Source: an uncultured Eubacteriales bacterium (lineage in GTDB: Bacteria > Bacillota > Clostridia > Oscillospirales > Oscillospiraceae). From it: a DNA stretch of 15,302 nucleotides. The stretch spans positions 1 to 15,302 of the forward strand of contig USIH01000036.1 in NCBI GenBank assembly GCA_900554705.1. The letters are read 5' to 3'. This document shows positions 8,676-14,870 of this stretch, in pieces. Made by a program: the position numbers and the translations under genes. The notes below the pieces were generated by a model that saw nothing but the letters and a program-made list of their open reading frames with translations, did no database searches and had not been told where the DNA came from. Within the stretch, counting starts at the first letter, position 1, and each line of letters starts with the position of its first letter.

Positions 8676-8701
8676 ATAGCAGGAAGGCCGGAATAATGCA
8701 A
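8673..8701 (-). promoter_or_regulatory. Sigma-A promoter of the TrmH-family/dprA/topA/trmFO/plsX/rnc operon
   Basis: On the minus strand -35 TTGCAT (8696-8701) and -10 TATACT (8673-8678) are 17 nt apart. Transcription would start near 8666, about 30 nt before the ATG at 8636. No other good promoter is visible further down the six-gene run, where gaps are at most 17 nt. Confidence 0.75.
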
Positions 8702-8760
8702 TCCCTTAATTTTCCGAAGTTCGTTGTCGGCGAATCCGTCCCCTTCCGTGCGGTTTTTCG

Positions 8761-8814
8761 AAAAAAGCATCCGCCTTACCTGCCGTGTTTGGTCGAACGC
8801 AGCGGGTAAGGCGG
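8761..8814 (-). terminator. Rho-independent terminator after the acetyltransferase pair
   Basis: Arms CCGCCTTACC (8771-8780) and GGTAAGGCGG (8805-8814) are perfectly complementary over 10 bp. Reading on the minus strand the second arm is followed by ATGCTTTTTTCG, a six-T run at about 8761-8766. It begins about 15 nt after the stop of the gene at 8830-9456 and separates it from the next operon's promoter. Confidence 0.8.
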
Positions 8815-8829
8815 AGCCTCATATGTGTG

Positions 8830-9456
8830 TCAGAACAGCTGCCCCGACAGTTTTTTCTTTTCCTTCGGCGGGAATGTCGCCTCAAAGGCCTCAAACGCTT
8901 CCGGATCCTTCTGGCAGACAAAGTATCCCTCCGGATCCTTGTAGGTGCCGGAGATACCGTCTAAGAAGCCGGTTCTCAGTTCCTTGATGAGGAAGTAATC
9001 CGCCTCCGGATCGTCGGCATAGCGGACGCCCTTTGTCTTGGCCGGAACAAAGCCGGACTTTCCGTAAAACAGAATGTTTCCGGTAATGGCGAGCGCGCCC
9101 GCCCCCATCTCTCTGGCCTTCTCCATGGAATACTCCAGCAGGCGCTTCCCGTAGCCCTGCCGTTTGTATGCGGGCGCAATGCCGATCGGGCCGAAGGTCA
9201 TGATCGGCACGCTTCGTCCGTCGTCGCACGCGATCTCCGAACGCACATAGATGACCTGACCGATCATCTCGCCGTCAAGCTCCATCACGAAGTCCAGATC
9301 CGGCACAAACGCCGGATCGTTCCGATAGCAGTGCAGCACATAGTGCTCCATGCAGCCCGGACGATACACATTCCAAAACGCTTCCCGCGTCAGGTTTTCG
9401 GTATTTCGATGATCCGCCTCTTTTTCAAGGCGGATCGTGATCCTTTTTTCTAACAT
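8830..9456 (-). CDS. GNAT-family N-acetyltransferase (YhbS-like)
   Basis: A 208-residue GNAT acetyltransferase; substrate unknown. The acetyl-CoA pyrophosphate-binding signature is in GIAPAYKRQGYGKRLLEYSM (residues 92-111, with R99-Q-G-Y-G103). It is preceded by the beta-strand PIMTFGPI and followed by AITGNILFYGKSGF, which matches the GNAT motif-B region of the YhbS-like (COG3153) group. The C-terminal 60 residues, from about 148, are an extension with DPEADYFLIKEL and a lysine-rich end (PPKEKKK). The ATG at 9456 has GGAGAGG a few nt upstream. It lies 42 nt after another GNAT gene and before a terminator, so both are probably one transcript. The two proteins are not close copies of each other. 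Confidence 0.85.
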   Translation of the reverse strand: MLEKRITIRLEKEADHRNTENLTREAFWNVYRPGCMEHYVLHCYRNDPAFVPDLDFVMELDGEMIGQVIYVRSEIACDDGRSVPIMTFGPIGIAPAYKRQGYGKRLLEYSMEKAREMGAGALAITGNILFYGKSGFVPAKTKGVRYADDPEADYFLIKELRTGFLDGISGTYKDPEGYFVCQKDPEAFEAFEATFPPKEKKKLSGQLF

Positions 9457-9498
9457 AGTAACCTCTCCAATGGTATTTTTTTCGTTTCGCGAAGCGGG

Positions 9499-10023
9499 TC
9501 ATTCCGCTTCCCTTGCAAGCGTCAGGTTCATGAGGTCGAAGTCGATCTCCCGCCCGTCGATCTTGAAAAACGCGGGGAAGGTACACAGCTTTCGGAACCC
9601 GAGCTTTTCATAAAGCCGGATGGCACGCGCATTGTCGCTGCGCACCTCAAGGTTCAGCTGCTCGACGCCGCTCTCTTTCGCAAAGGCAAGGATCGCCTCC
9701 GCCAAGGCAGACGCCGCACCGCAGCCCCACCACGCTTTTTTGAGGCTGATGCCAAACTCCGCGCGGTGCCGCATCCGGTTGTACTTTCGGTTCAGGCTGG
9801 CCGTACCGATGATCTCCCCGTTCACCTTGGCAAGGTATTGCGCATTATCCGTCGACTCGGCCTGACTTTGCAGATAAGCGCGCTCCTGCTCTACGCTGAG
9901 CGGTACGCCCTCCGACCCAAAGCTGAGATTTTCCGTCTCTCCGCCGATGATTTTCAAATATTCCAGCAGCGCGGCGGCATCCTCCGGCCGCGCACGCTCG
10001 ATCACAAACAAACGGTCATTCAT
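9499..10023 (-). CDS. GNAT-family N-acetyltransferase (RimI/PhnO-like)
   Basis: A 174-residue single-domain GNAT enzyme. Visible features are the N-terminal ERARPEDAAALLEYLK, the central strand AEFGISLKKAWWGCGAASAL (acetyl-CoA loop around G100-C-G102) and the classic motif B NARAIRLYEKLGF (131-143). The open frame extends to 10116, but the ATG at 10023 starts the family-like N-terminus and has GGAGAGG five nt upstream, so I use it. The first of two acetyltransferase genes behind a perfect-consensus promoter that carries an inverted-repeat operator, it is probably repressed by a TetR-type protein and induced by some ligand. The acceptor (small amine, antibiotic, peptide or protein N-terminus) cannot be judged from sequence. 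Confidence 0.88.
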   Translation of the reverse strand: MNDRLFVIERARPEDAAALLEYLKIIGGETENLSFGSEGVPLSVEQERAYLQSQAESTDNAQYLAKVNGEIIGTASLNRKYNRMRHRAEFGISLKKAWWGCGAASALAEAILAFAKESGVEQLNLEVRSDNARAIRLYEKLGFRKLCTFPAFFKIDGREIDFDLMNLTLAREAE

Positions 10024-10128
10024 ATTGCCCTCTCCTTCATTTATACAGCACGCCTCGCCCCAGACGCCGATGGGATAAGCGTTGTGCCTCCATCGGCTTT
10101 TTTGCGGCGTGACCACTCGGTTGCTGTA

Positions 10129-10157
10129 ATTATAGTGACCGAACGGTCACTTGTCAA
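10129..10157 (-). promoter_or_regulatory. Perfect-consensus sigma-A promoter of the acetyltransferase pair
   Basis: Minus strand TTGACA (10152-10157), spacer of exactly 17 nt, TATAAT (10129-10134): both boxes match the consensus at every base. Transcription would start near 10122, giving a leader of about 100 nt before the ATG at 10023. Such a strong promoter would be expected to need control, in line with the operator in its spacer. Confidence 0.85.
10134..10151. promoter_or_regulatory. TetR/AcrR-type operator inside the promoter spacer
   Basis: AGTGACCGAACGGTCACT is an inverted repeat with 8-bp perfect arms around a 2-bp centre. It fills the spacer between the -35 and -10 boxes, so a bound dimer would block RNA polymerase. 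The GACCG-NN-CGGTC core is typical of operators bound by TetR/AcrR-family repressors; assignment to that family is inference. The cognate repressor is not intact in this window. Confidence 0.7.
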
Positions 10158-10169
10158 GTCCCTTCCGGA

Positions 10170-10201
10170 AAAAATTATGCGATCCGCGCGGCACGGGTCG
10201 C
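10170..10201 (-). terminator. Possible second terminator hairpin after the YjdF gene
   Basis: Arms 10179-10186 (GCGATCCG) and 10194-10201 (CGGGTCGC) pair with one wobble position. On the minus strand the hairpin is followed by ATAATTTTTTCC. It lies just past the stronger terminator, and immediately before the -35 box of the acetyltransferase promoter. Confidence 0.45.
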
Positions 10202-10203
10202 GT

Positions 10204-10240
10204 AAAAAACGTCCCTTCGTACCTTCGAAGGGGCGTTTTT
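10204..10240 (-). terminator. Rho-independent terminator after the YjdF-family gene
   Basis: On the minus strand AAAACG-C-CCCTTCG pairs with CGAAGGG-A-CGTTTT (one mismatch) around a six-base loop, ending in a six-T run. It begins about 5 nt after the stop at 10245. The A-rich opposite flank could let it work in both directions. Confidence 0.8.
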
Positions 10241-10244
10241 ATGC

Positions 10245-10661
10245 TCAGTGTCCTTTGTGCTTTTCCTGTCGCTTTTGCTGCTTCAGCTCAAATCTGCGCT
10301 GCTGTTCCGCCGCGCGCCGTTCCTTGCCGACCTTTTTGCGCTCGGTTTTTGTCTCCTCACGCTGCGCGGCCAGCGCCTGCTGCGATTTCGTGCCGATGCC
10401 GACATCTTGAAGCTTTCTTTTCGCATTGCGCACACGACGTTTCGGATTGTCCGCGAACTGTTTCCGTTCTGCTGCGATCGACGGACTGAATTTTAACTCA
10501 TAATAGTGCCGAAGGACAAATTCCCACACTTCATAGTCTTTCGGCTCCGCGCCGAACGTGATCTTGCAGGCGGAGAGCTTTTCGTTCTCCGTTCTCTCAA
10601 ATACGCCCACCCAAAACGGGTCTTCAAAATAGGCCGTCAGCGCACCGCAAATTTCATTCAC
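10245..10661 (-). CDS. YjdF-family protein (DUF2992)
   Basis: A 138-residue protein of the YjdF/DUF2992 family. The N-terminal half has the family core LTAYFEDPFWVGVFER (8-23) and DYEVWEFVLRHYYELKFSPSI (42-62). The C-terminal half is a highly charged Arg/Lys/Gln helix with GIGTKSQQAL (88-97) and ends FELKQQKRQEKHKGH. In Bacillus and relatives yjdF genes are preceded by the yjdF riboswitch, which senses azaaromatic compounds; the protein's own activity is unknown. Here no riboswitch leader exists because the gene overlaps the CPBP gene. The only in-frame start is the GTG at 10661, overlapping the preceding stop by 8 nt, with no clear ribosome binding site. A nearby ATG forming a usual ATGA overlap is out of frame (see findings), so the exact start is uncertain. 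Confidence 0.8.
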   Translation of the reverse strand: MNEICGALTAYFEDPFWVGVFERTENEKLSACKITFGAEPKDYEVWEFVLRHYYELKFSPSIAAERKQFADNPKRRVRNAKRKLQDVGIGTKSQQALAAQREETKTERKKVGKERRAAEQQRRFELKQQKRQEKHKGH

Positions 10662-11484
10662 GGGGCGGCGGCGCCACACCTGCTTTTTCCCGCCTGTCGG
10701 CATGGAGCCACAGAGCGACTGAGCCGCCCAGCAGCACCGCGCGGTAGATATTCGTGCAAACATCCCCCGGAAATGGGTCAAAGAGCGCATTCCAGTCATA
10801 GACCGCACCGATGGCATTCACGAACGCGTGATAGACCGCGCAGGCCATGACGCTTTTGGTCGCCTTATAAAGTGCCGCCAGTGCAAACGCCCAGACGAGG
10901 ATCTGGATGCCGAAACCGATCAGGCTGTCGCCGTAGTGGTTGGAGGTGGGGTCAAGCCACTGGTCTATGTGCCAGACGAACCAGACAGCGGCAACCGCCA
11001 GAACGCTGAGCGGGTACTTCATCCGTTTTTCCAGCTCCGGCTGCAAAAAGCCGCGCCAGCCCGCTTCCTCTGCAATGCCGACAAACGGGATCATCACAAG
11101 AAAACCGAGCGGCATCAGATACCACGCCGCTCCGTTCGGCTCACCGCGAAGCACCGCAAAAATCAGCGCCGTGCCGCAAAAGGCGGCGGTCAGCAAGGCG
11201 GTCTTCCGTTTTTCTTCCGTCCGGAACAGCCGCCGGAAGAAAGCCTTTCGGCTGATTTTTTCTTGAAAGCGCGCCAAGATCAAAACCGACAGGAACGGCG
11301 CCGGTGTAGAAAACACCATACCGATGAGCGCATAGGTTAGGTAGCCGAGCGTCATTTCCCCGTTTTGCTCGTGCGCGACGGAATACGGCTTCAGCCAGCA
11401 ATTCAGCGTCACGAAGGTAAACGCCCAAAAGGCCAAAATCAGCAACAGATAGAGGAAAATACGCTTTTTACTTTCCTGCCTCAT
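10654..11484 (-). CDS. CPBP-family intramembrane glutamic protease-like protein
   Basis: A 276-residue integral membrane protein of the CPBP (CAAX protease/bacteriocin-processing, formerly Abi) family. Membrane segments can be seen near residues 9-30, 48-72, 95-112, 120-140, 157-175, 186-206 and 245-260. All three family motifs are present: EEAGWRG with E139, E140 and R144; WFVWHIDQW with H172; and YHAFVN with H219 and N223. The active-site residues being intact suggests a working protease, but the substrate is unknown; relatives act in prenyl-protein processing, bacteriocin self-immunity or signalling. The ATG at 11484 overlaps the stop of the upstream membrane protein as ATGA, with GGAGAG just before it. 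The upstream extension of the frame lies over that gene and is unlikely to be used. Confidence 0.9.
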   Translation of the reverse strand: MRQESKKRIFLYLLLILAFWAFTFVTLNCWLKPYSVAHEQNGEMTLGYLTYALIGMVFSTPAPFLSVLILARFQEKISRKAFFRRLFRTEEKRKTALLTAAFCGTALIFAVLRGEPNGAAWYLMPLGFLVMIPFVGIAEEAGWRGFLQPELEKRMKYPLSVLAVAAVWFVWHIDQWLDPTSNHYGDSLIGFGIQILVWAFALAALYKATKSVMACAVYHAFVNAIGAVYDWNALFDPFPGDVCTNIYRAVLLGGSVALWLHADRREKAGVAPPPRE

Positions 11485-12038
11485 GATCTCTCCGCATTCT
11501 CCCGCAGCTCCGCGCCATAGCGGCACAGCAGCGAACCGAGAAGGAACATGATGCCCAGCGCAATGCTTGCACTGTTATCAAAAAGTTTATCCATGGCTGC
11601 GGTCTCTTCGACCTTCATGAAACCGGCAACGATGCCCCGAACGATGCTGCCGACGGCCGCGCAGCCGGTGGGGACGGCAAGCGTCAGGATACCGAGCCGC
11701 AGCAGCTCACTTGCGCCCGCGCGCGTGAACGGCGTTTCGGCTTTCAGCTCGTTCTTGAAGTAGGCCTCCGCGAACTTCGCAAGCACCGCTTCACCGGCGC
11801 AGACGATCAGCCAGCCGGAGAGCGTCGCGGTAATGCTCTTGATATTATAGCCGTATTCCTCGGAGATCAGCTTGTGCAGCGTGACACCGCCGAGCTTGAT
11901 CACGCCGCCGTTTCCGAGGCTCATGCTGATGATCCCCGCGACCGCACTGCAGAAGCCGATGACCGAACAAATAAATGCGATCTTGCTGAGGACTTTTCCA
12001 ATTTTTGACAGTTTTTGAATCGTATGAAGCGATTTCAT
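11481..12038 (-). CDS. Four-helix membrane protein of unknown function
   Basis: A 185-residue hypothetical protein with four clear hydrophobic segments at about 17-40, 67-90, 112-138 and 154-172, joined by short polar loops. It has a basic N-terminus (MKSLHTIQKLSKIGK), so the N-terminus is probably cytoplasmic. The layout is reminiscent of small Firmicute membrane proteins such as DUF2975, but I do not see enough to assign a family. The ATG at 12038 has AAGGAG seven nt upstream and gives the natural N-terminus; a longer frame to 12080 has no ribosome binding site and overlaps the peptidase end. It is coupled to the CPBP gene by an ATGA overlap and starts 38 nt after the peptidase stop, so it may be functionally tied to the CPBP protein. 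Confidence 0.75.
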   Translation of the reverse strand: MKSLHTIQKLSKIGKVLSKIAFICSVIGFCSAVAGIISMSLGNGGVIKLGGVTLHKLISEEYGYNIKSITATLSGWLIVCAGEAVLAKFAEAYFKNELKAETPFTRAGASELLRLGILTLAVPTGCAAVGSIVRGIVAGFMKVEETAAMDKLFDNSASIALGIMFLLGSLLCRYGAELRENAERS

Positions 12039-12076
12039 CGCAATACTCCTTTTTTCATTGCTTGCGGCAGGGCGCG

Positions 12077-13786
12077 TCACTGCGCCTGCTTCGCGATCTG
12101 CTCAAGCAGGATATTCTCCGCATATCCGCAGGCGCGCGCAACGGAGCCTTCCGCAAAGGGGTTGGACAAATTCGCGTAGCGCAGCGTCTCCAGATAGCCG
12201 CGGCTGCCGCCGGTCTTGCAGAGCTTGAGATAGTCCTGCCACGCGGCCTGCTTATCCTCGGCATACTTCTTCTTAAACTCCATCGCGCCCATGGTCGTGA
12301 GCGTGTAGTTGATGTAATAGAACGGATAGAGATAGATGTGCAGCTTATGGTACCAATAACCGCCGCGCTCCATAAAAGCGTCGTTCTCGTAGCGGCGCCA
12401 CGGTATATACTTCTCCTCCAGCAAGTGCCACTGATAGGTGCGCTCCTTGGGCGTCAGCTCGGGATGCGCGTAGCAAATGTGCTGGAACTCATCCACCGCT
12501 ACGCCGAAGGGCACGAAGGTCAGGGCCTCCTGCAAATGCGCGAAACGGAACTTATCCGCCTGATCGCCGAAGAACCACTCGGCGTAGGGGTAGGCAAACT
12601 GCTCCATGGACATGGAATGGATCTCCGCGATGTCGGTCGACTCGCTGTAATAGTCCGAGATCGGTTGGCTGCGCATGGCCATATAGCCCGCGAAGGCATG
12701 CCCCATCTCGTGCGTCAGCACCTGCATATCAAAGATCGTATGGTTAAAGCACGAGAACACAAAGGGCGCTTTCAGGCTGGGCAGGCTCGTCATGTAACCC
12801 GTCGAGGCCTTGCCCGCCTTGTTTTGCAGATCCATCAGCTCATGGTCGATCATGAAGTCGATGAATTCGCCGGTCTCCGGACTAAGCTCGTGATACATTT
12901 TCTGCGCGGTTCTGACCATAAAGGCGTCGTCGCCCGCAGGTTCGGCGTTGCCGTCCGGAAACACCATCTTCTCGTCGTAGCACATGACATGGTCGAGGCC
13001 GAGGCGCTTTGCCTGCGCGTCATAGAGCTTTTGGCAAAGCGGCACAAGGACGGTGCGCACCTGCTCGCGGAAGGACGCGACTTCCTTTTCGCCGTAGTCC
13101 GTGCGCCCCTGTTCGAGATAGCCGACGGGGATGTAGTTCTCGTAGCCGAGGTTTCTGCCCATCTCGTTACGGATGCGGATCAGCTCGCTCCAAATCTCCT
13201 CCAGACGCGGTTCGTTGTCCTCGTAGAACTTGGAATACGCCTTGAAGGCGGCGGCGCGCGTCGCGCGGTCGGGATGCTCGAAGTACTTTTGCACACCGTA
13301 GAGGTTCAGCGTCTTGCCATCGAAGGGGATCTCAGCCGTGGCCATGATCTTCTGATATTCATTGGTCAGGCGGCTCTCCTGCTGGCGCAGCGGGATGTTG
13401 GCCTCGCAGAACAGCTTCTTCTGCAAGTCCATGGCAACAAAATACTGGCGGCCAAATTCCCGCTCGATGTCCGCGCGGAAGGGACTTGCGGCGATGGCCT
13501 CGCTGAGCGCGACCTCGTCACCGCTGAGCGCGGGCAGCGTGTCTTGCAGATAGTTGATCTCCGCCTCGTAGAATTCGTCGCGCGTGTCGAGCGTGTGGCG
13601 AATATGCGCGACGGAATAGCACGTAAACAGCTTGCAGTTCTCGCGGTCGATCTCAAAGATCAGCTCGCGCAGCACATCATAGCTCTCGGCGTGCTCGACA
13701 GCCTTCTTCCACGCAGTGAGCTGCGCGCGGTGCGCCTCAAGGTCAGGGCGCTTGTATTCCAGCGTTGAAAATTTGAATTGATCCAT
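12077..13786 (-). CDS. M3-family oligoendopeptidase (PepF-like)
   Basis: A 569-residue zinc metallopeptidase of the M3 family, which cuts short peptides in the cytoplasm. The zinc-binding motif HEMGH is at residues 359-363 (in VLTHEMGHAFAGY), and the third ligand is E388 in STDIAEIHSMSMEQF. The length of about 565-570 residues and the N-terminus MDQFKFSTLEYKRPD match the clostridial M3 oligoendopeptidase group. The frame stays open to 13852, but the ATG at 13786 has AAGGAG six to seven nt upstream and is chosen. There is no signal peptide. It lies 58 nt after the DUF2087 gene and 38 nt before the four-helix membrane protein gene, with no terminator visible between them. Confidence 0.95.
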   Translation of the reverse strand: MDQFKFSTLEYKRPDLEAHRAQLTAWKKAVEHAESYDVLRELIFEIDRENCKLFTCYSVAHIRHTLDTRDEFYEAEINYLQDTLPALSGDEVALSEAIAASPFRADIEREFGRQYFVAMDLQKKLFCEANIPLRQQESRLTNEYQKIMATAEIPFDGKTLNLYGVQKYFEHPDRATRAAAFKAYSKFYEDNEPRLEEIWSELIRIRNEMGRNLGYENYIPVGYLEQGRTDYGEKEVASFREQVRTVLVPLCQKLYDAQAKRLGLDHVMCYDEKMVFPDGNAEPAGDDAFMVRTAQKMYHELSPETGEFIDFMIDHELMDLQNKAGKASTGYMTSLPSLKAPFVFSCFNHTIFDMQVLTHEMGHAFAGYMAMRSQPISDYYSESTDIAEIHSMSMEQFAYPYAEWFFGDQADKFRFAHLQEALTFVPFGVAVDEFQHICYAHPELTPKERTYQWHLLEEKYIPWRRYENDAFMERGGYWYHKLHIYLYPFYYINYTLTTMGAMEFKKKYAEDKQAAWQDYLKLCKTGGSRGYLETLRYANLSNPFAEGSVARACGYAENILLEQIAKQAQ

Positions 13787-13844
13787 TGTTTTTCTCCTTG
13801 TATCCATAGATTCAGTAATTGGCCGATCGCGGCCATGGTCTTGC

Positions 13845-14153
13845 TCATACATAGGTTTCGATGAACTCTTCCAGTGTCGGGATCGTTTCCGCTTTCCAGT
13901 AACGGCCGCAGTCCGGCGTTCGTTTCAGCAGCTTTTTGTTGTACAGCTCTCGGCGAAGCGTCGCAGGGTCGTGAAAAAGCGTCCATTCGTCCAGCAGATC
14001 GTTGATCTCCACCTCGGTATACTGCCGCTCCGGTTCGACCTTTCCAGCCATATGCCAAAGTGCCATCAGCTTCTTTTTGTGCTTGGCCGGAAGCGAGATC
14101 AGTCGTCCGCTTCCGTCCAAGAACGGCGTTAAGTCGGATAAAATTTGCTTCAT
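13845..14153 (-). CDS. DUF2087-domain protein, putative regulator
   Basis: A 102-residue protein consisting almost entirely of a DUF2087 domain: LTPFLDGSGRLISLPAKHKK (8-27), then ALWHMAGKVEPERQYTEVEI, LLDEWTLFHDPATLRREL and a C-terminal RTPDCGRYWKA. The domain often follows helix-turn-helix modules in Firmicute regulators and itself has a winged-helix-like helix pattern; its biochemical role is not established. The ATG at 14153 has GGGAGG five nt upstream (14159-14164) and is chosen. The frame is open to an earlier ATG at 14210 without a good ribosome binding site, adding 19 residues. That extra stretch may be a remnant of a longer N-terminal part lost when the adjacent palindromes arose. Confidence 0.8.
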   Translation of the reverse strand: MKQILSDLTPFLDGSGRLISLPAKHKKKLMALWHMAGKVEPERQYTEVEINDLLDEWTLFHDPATLRRELYNKKLLKRTPDCGRYWKAETIPTLEEFIETYV

Positions 14154-14194
14154 ATTGGCCTCCCGTTGTTCCATCGGCGTAAATCGCAGGCCGT

Positions 14195-14383
14195 TTACGA
14201 CCTGTTCCATGTTGGTATCTTGCCTGTGGTAGATAGGGACGGCAATGCGTTTACCGTCATTCTACCGGCGCGATTCTCGATTCGCGCCGCAACGCCCTTA
14301 CGTGAGATGATCTCCAATGCGGTTTGTATGATCTCAGCTTTTGTAGATTTCGGCTCCGGCGGCACGGGATCATCTCCCGCCAT
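14195..14383 (-). pseudogene. TetR/AcrR-family regulator, N-terminal fragment
   Basis: The frame from the ATG at 14383 encodes 62 residues. Residues 12-34 (KSTKAEIIQTALEIISRKG and then VAA) look like the first helix of a TetR/AcrR DNA-binding domain, whose next part would be the helix-turn-helix itself. Instead, the likeness ends where a run of palindromic DNA begins (14228-14288), and the rest of the frame is short nonsense ending at 14195. A full TetR protein has about 190-200 residues, so this is a truncated remnant. No ribosome binding site precedes the ATG. It stands directly behind a perfect-consensus promoter, which fits a once autoregulated repressor gene. The family call rests on about 22 residues and is therefore moderate. 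Confidence 0.55.
14228..14288. repeat. Two adjacent palindromes, possible small repeat element
   Basis: The first structure has outer arms GGTAGA (14228-14233) and TCTACC (14261-14266) and inner arms GACGG (14238-14242) and CCGTC (14254-14258). The second begins at the next base: GGCGCGA (14267-14273) and TCGCGCC (14282-14288) around 8 nt. Together they fill the DNA between the TetR-like fragment and the sequence leading to the DUF2087 gene. Their compact abutting arrangement suggests a short palindromic repeat element; whether it recurs in the genome cannot be seen here. No T-run follows on either strand, so a terminator is less likely. Confidence 0.5.
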
Positions 14384-14428
14384 GCGAAATATTTGTTTTG
14401 AAACGTCCGTTCTGCATTACGTGTTTTA

Positions 14429-14457
14429 ATTATAGTCACCGCTCTCTTCGCTGTCAA
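14429..14457 (-). promoter_or_regulatory. Perfect-consensus sigma-A promoter before the TetR fragment
   Basis: Minus strand TTGACA (14452-14457), 17-nt spacer, TATAAT (14429-14434). It is the second promoter in the window with a fully consensus pair. On the plus strand it shares TAATTATAGT-N-ACCG with the acetyltransferase promoter, but its spacer is not palindromic. It probably transcribes the TetR remnant and the DUF2087, M3 peptidase, membrane protein, CPBP and YjdF genes behind it. Confidence 0.8.
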
Positions 14458-14486
14458 TAGCCTTTTGGAAAAAATGCCGCAAATAG

Positions 14487-14527
14487 AAAAAGCGCCTGCG
14501 GACACTCCCAAAAAAGAATGCCCGCAG
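14487..14527 (-). terminator. Rho-independent terminator after the epimerase remnant
   Basis: On the minus strand CTGCGGGCATT pairs with AGTGTCCGCAG (including wobble pairs) around a T-rich loop, followed by GCGCTTTTTC. Stem 14496-14527, T-run 14487-14491. It lies about 60 nt after the epimerase-like stop and just ahead of the next promoter. Confidence 0.75.
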
Positions 14528-14588
14528 CCGCCAAATTAGGTATTGCCTGTCAGGGATCGGCAGCGGCGCATTTCGATTGGCCTCCACC

Positions 14589-14870
14589 TTATCCGTTCTT
14601 CCTCCAGACCGTTTTATTCACAACTCCCGTGTAGCTCTGAATAAGTCTAACGACCTTCATGGAGACATTCTCGGCGGTATAATCGGGCACGGGTGTGCCG
14701 AGGTCACCGTTTTGCTGCATACCGACCGCCAAGTAAATGGACTGTAATAGCTGCTCTGTGTGGATGCCCGCTAAGACAAAGCAGCCCCGATCCAGTACCT
14801 CCGGACGCTCGGTGGATGTGCGGATGCAAACCGCAGGGAAAGGCTTTCCAACGGAGAGGTAAAAGCTCGA
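14589..14870 (-). pseudogene. C-terminal remnant of non-hydrolysing UDP-GlcNAc 2-epimerase (WecB/CapG-like)
   Basis: In the frame ending with TAA at 14589, about 93 codons read as the end of a WecB/CapG-type UDP-N-acetylglucosamine 2-epimerase. The conserved GKPFPAVCIRTSTERPE block contains the typical RTSTERPE motif. It is followed by FVLAGIHTEQLLQSIYLAV and a C-terminus VPDYTAENVSMKVVRLIQSY, ending TVWRKNG. Such enzymes are about 360-390 residues and make UDP-ManNAc or related sugars for surface polysaccharides; roughly the first three quarters are missing. The likeness begins at about 14870 with SSFYLSVG. Upstream of that the same frame turns into nonsense, because the DNA there codes, one frame over, for an isochorismatase-like N-terminus. 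No start codon or ribosome binding site serves this frame, so it is a remnant or a product of misassembly. Confidence 0.75.

Noticed and set aside
12005..13768. A 587-codon open frame on the plus strand opposite the M3 peptidase
   Set aside because: It is the mirror of the peptidase gene, with an Arg/Val/Leu-rich composition, no ribosome binding site and no family likeness.
13819..13836. GC-rich inverted repeat GGCC-N6-GGCC between the DUF2087 and peptidase genes
   Set aside because: Very short stem and no T-run, so not supported as a terminator or operator.
14257..14511. An 84-codon minus-strand frame across the promoter and terminator
   Set aside because: It overlaps a perfect-consensus promoter and part of a terminator, has no ribosome binding site, and its product resembles nothing.
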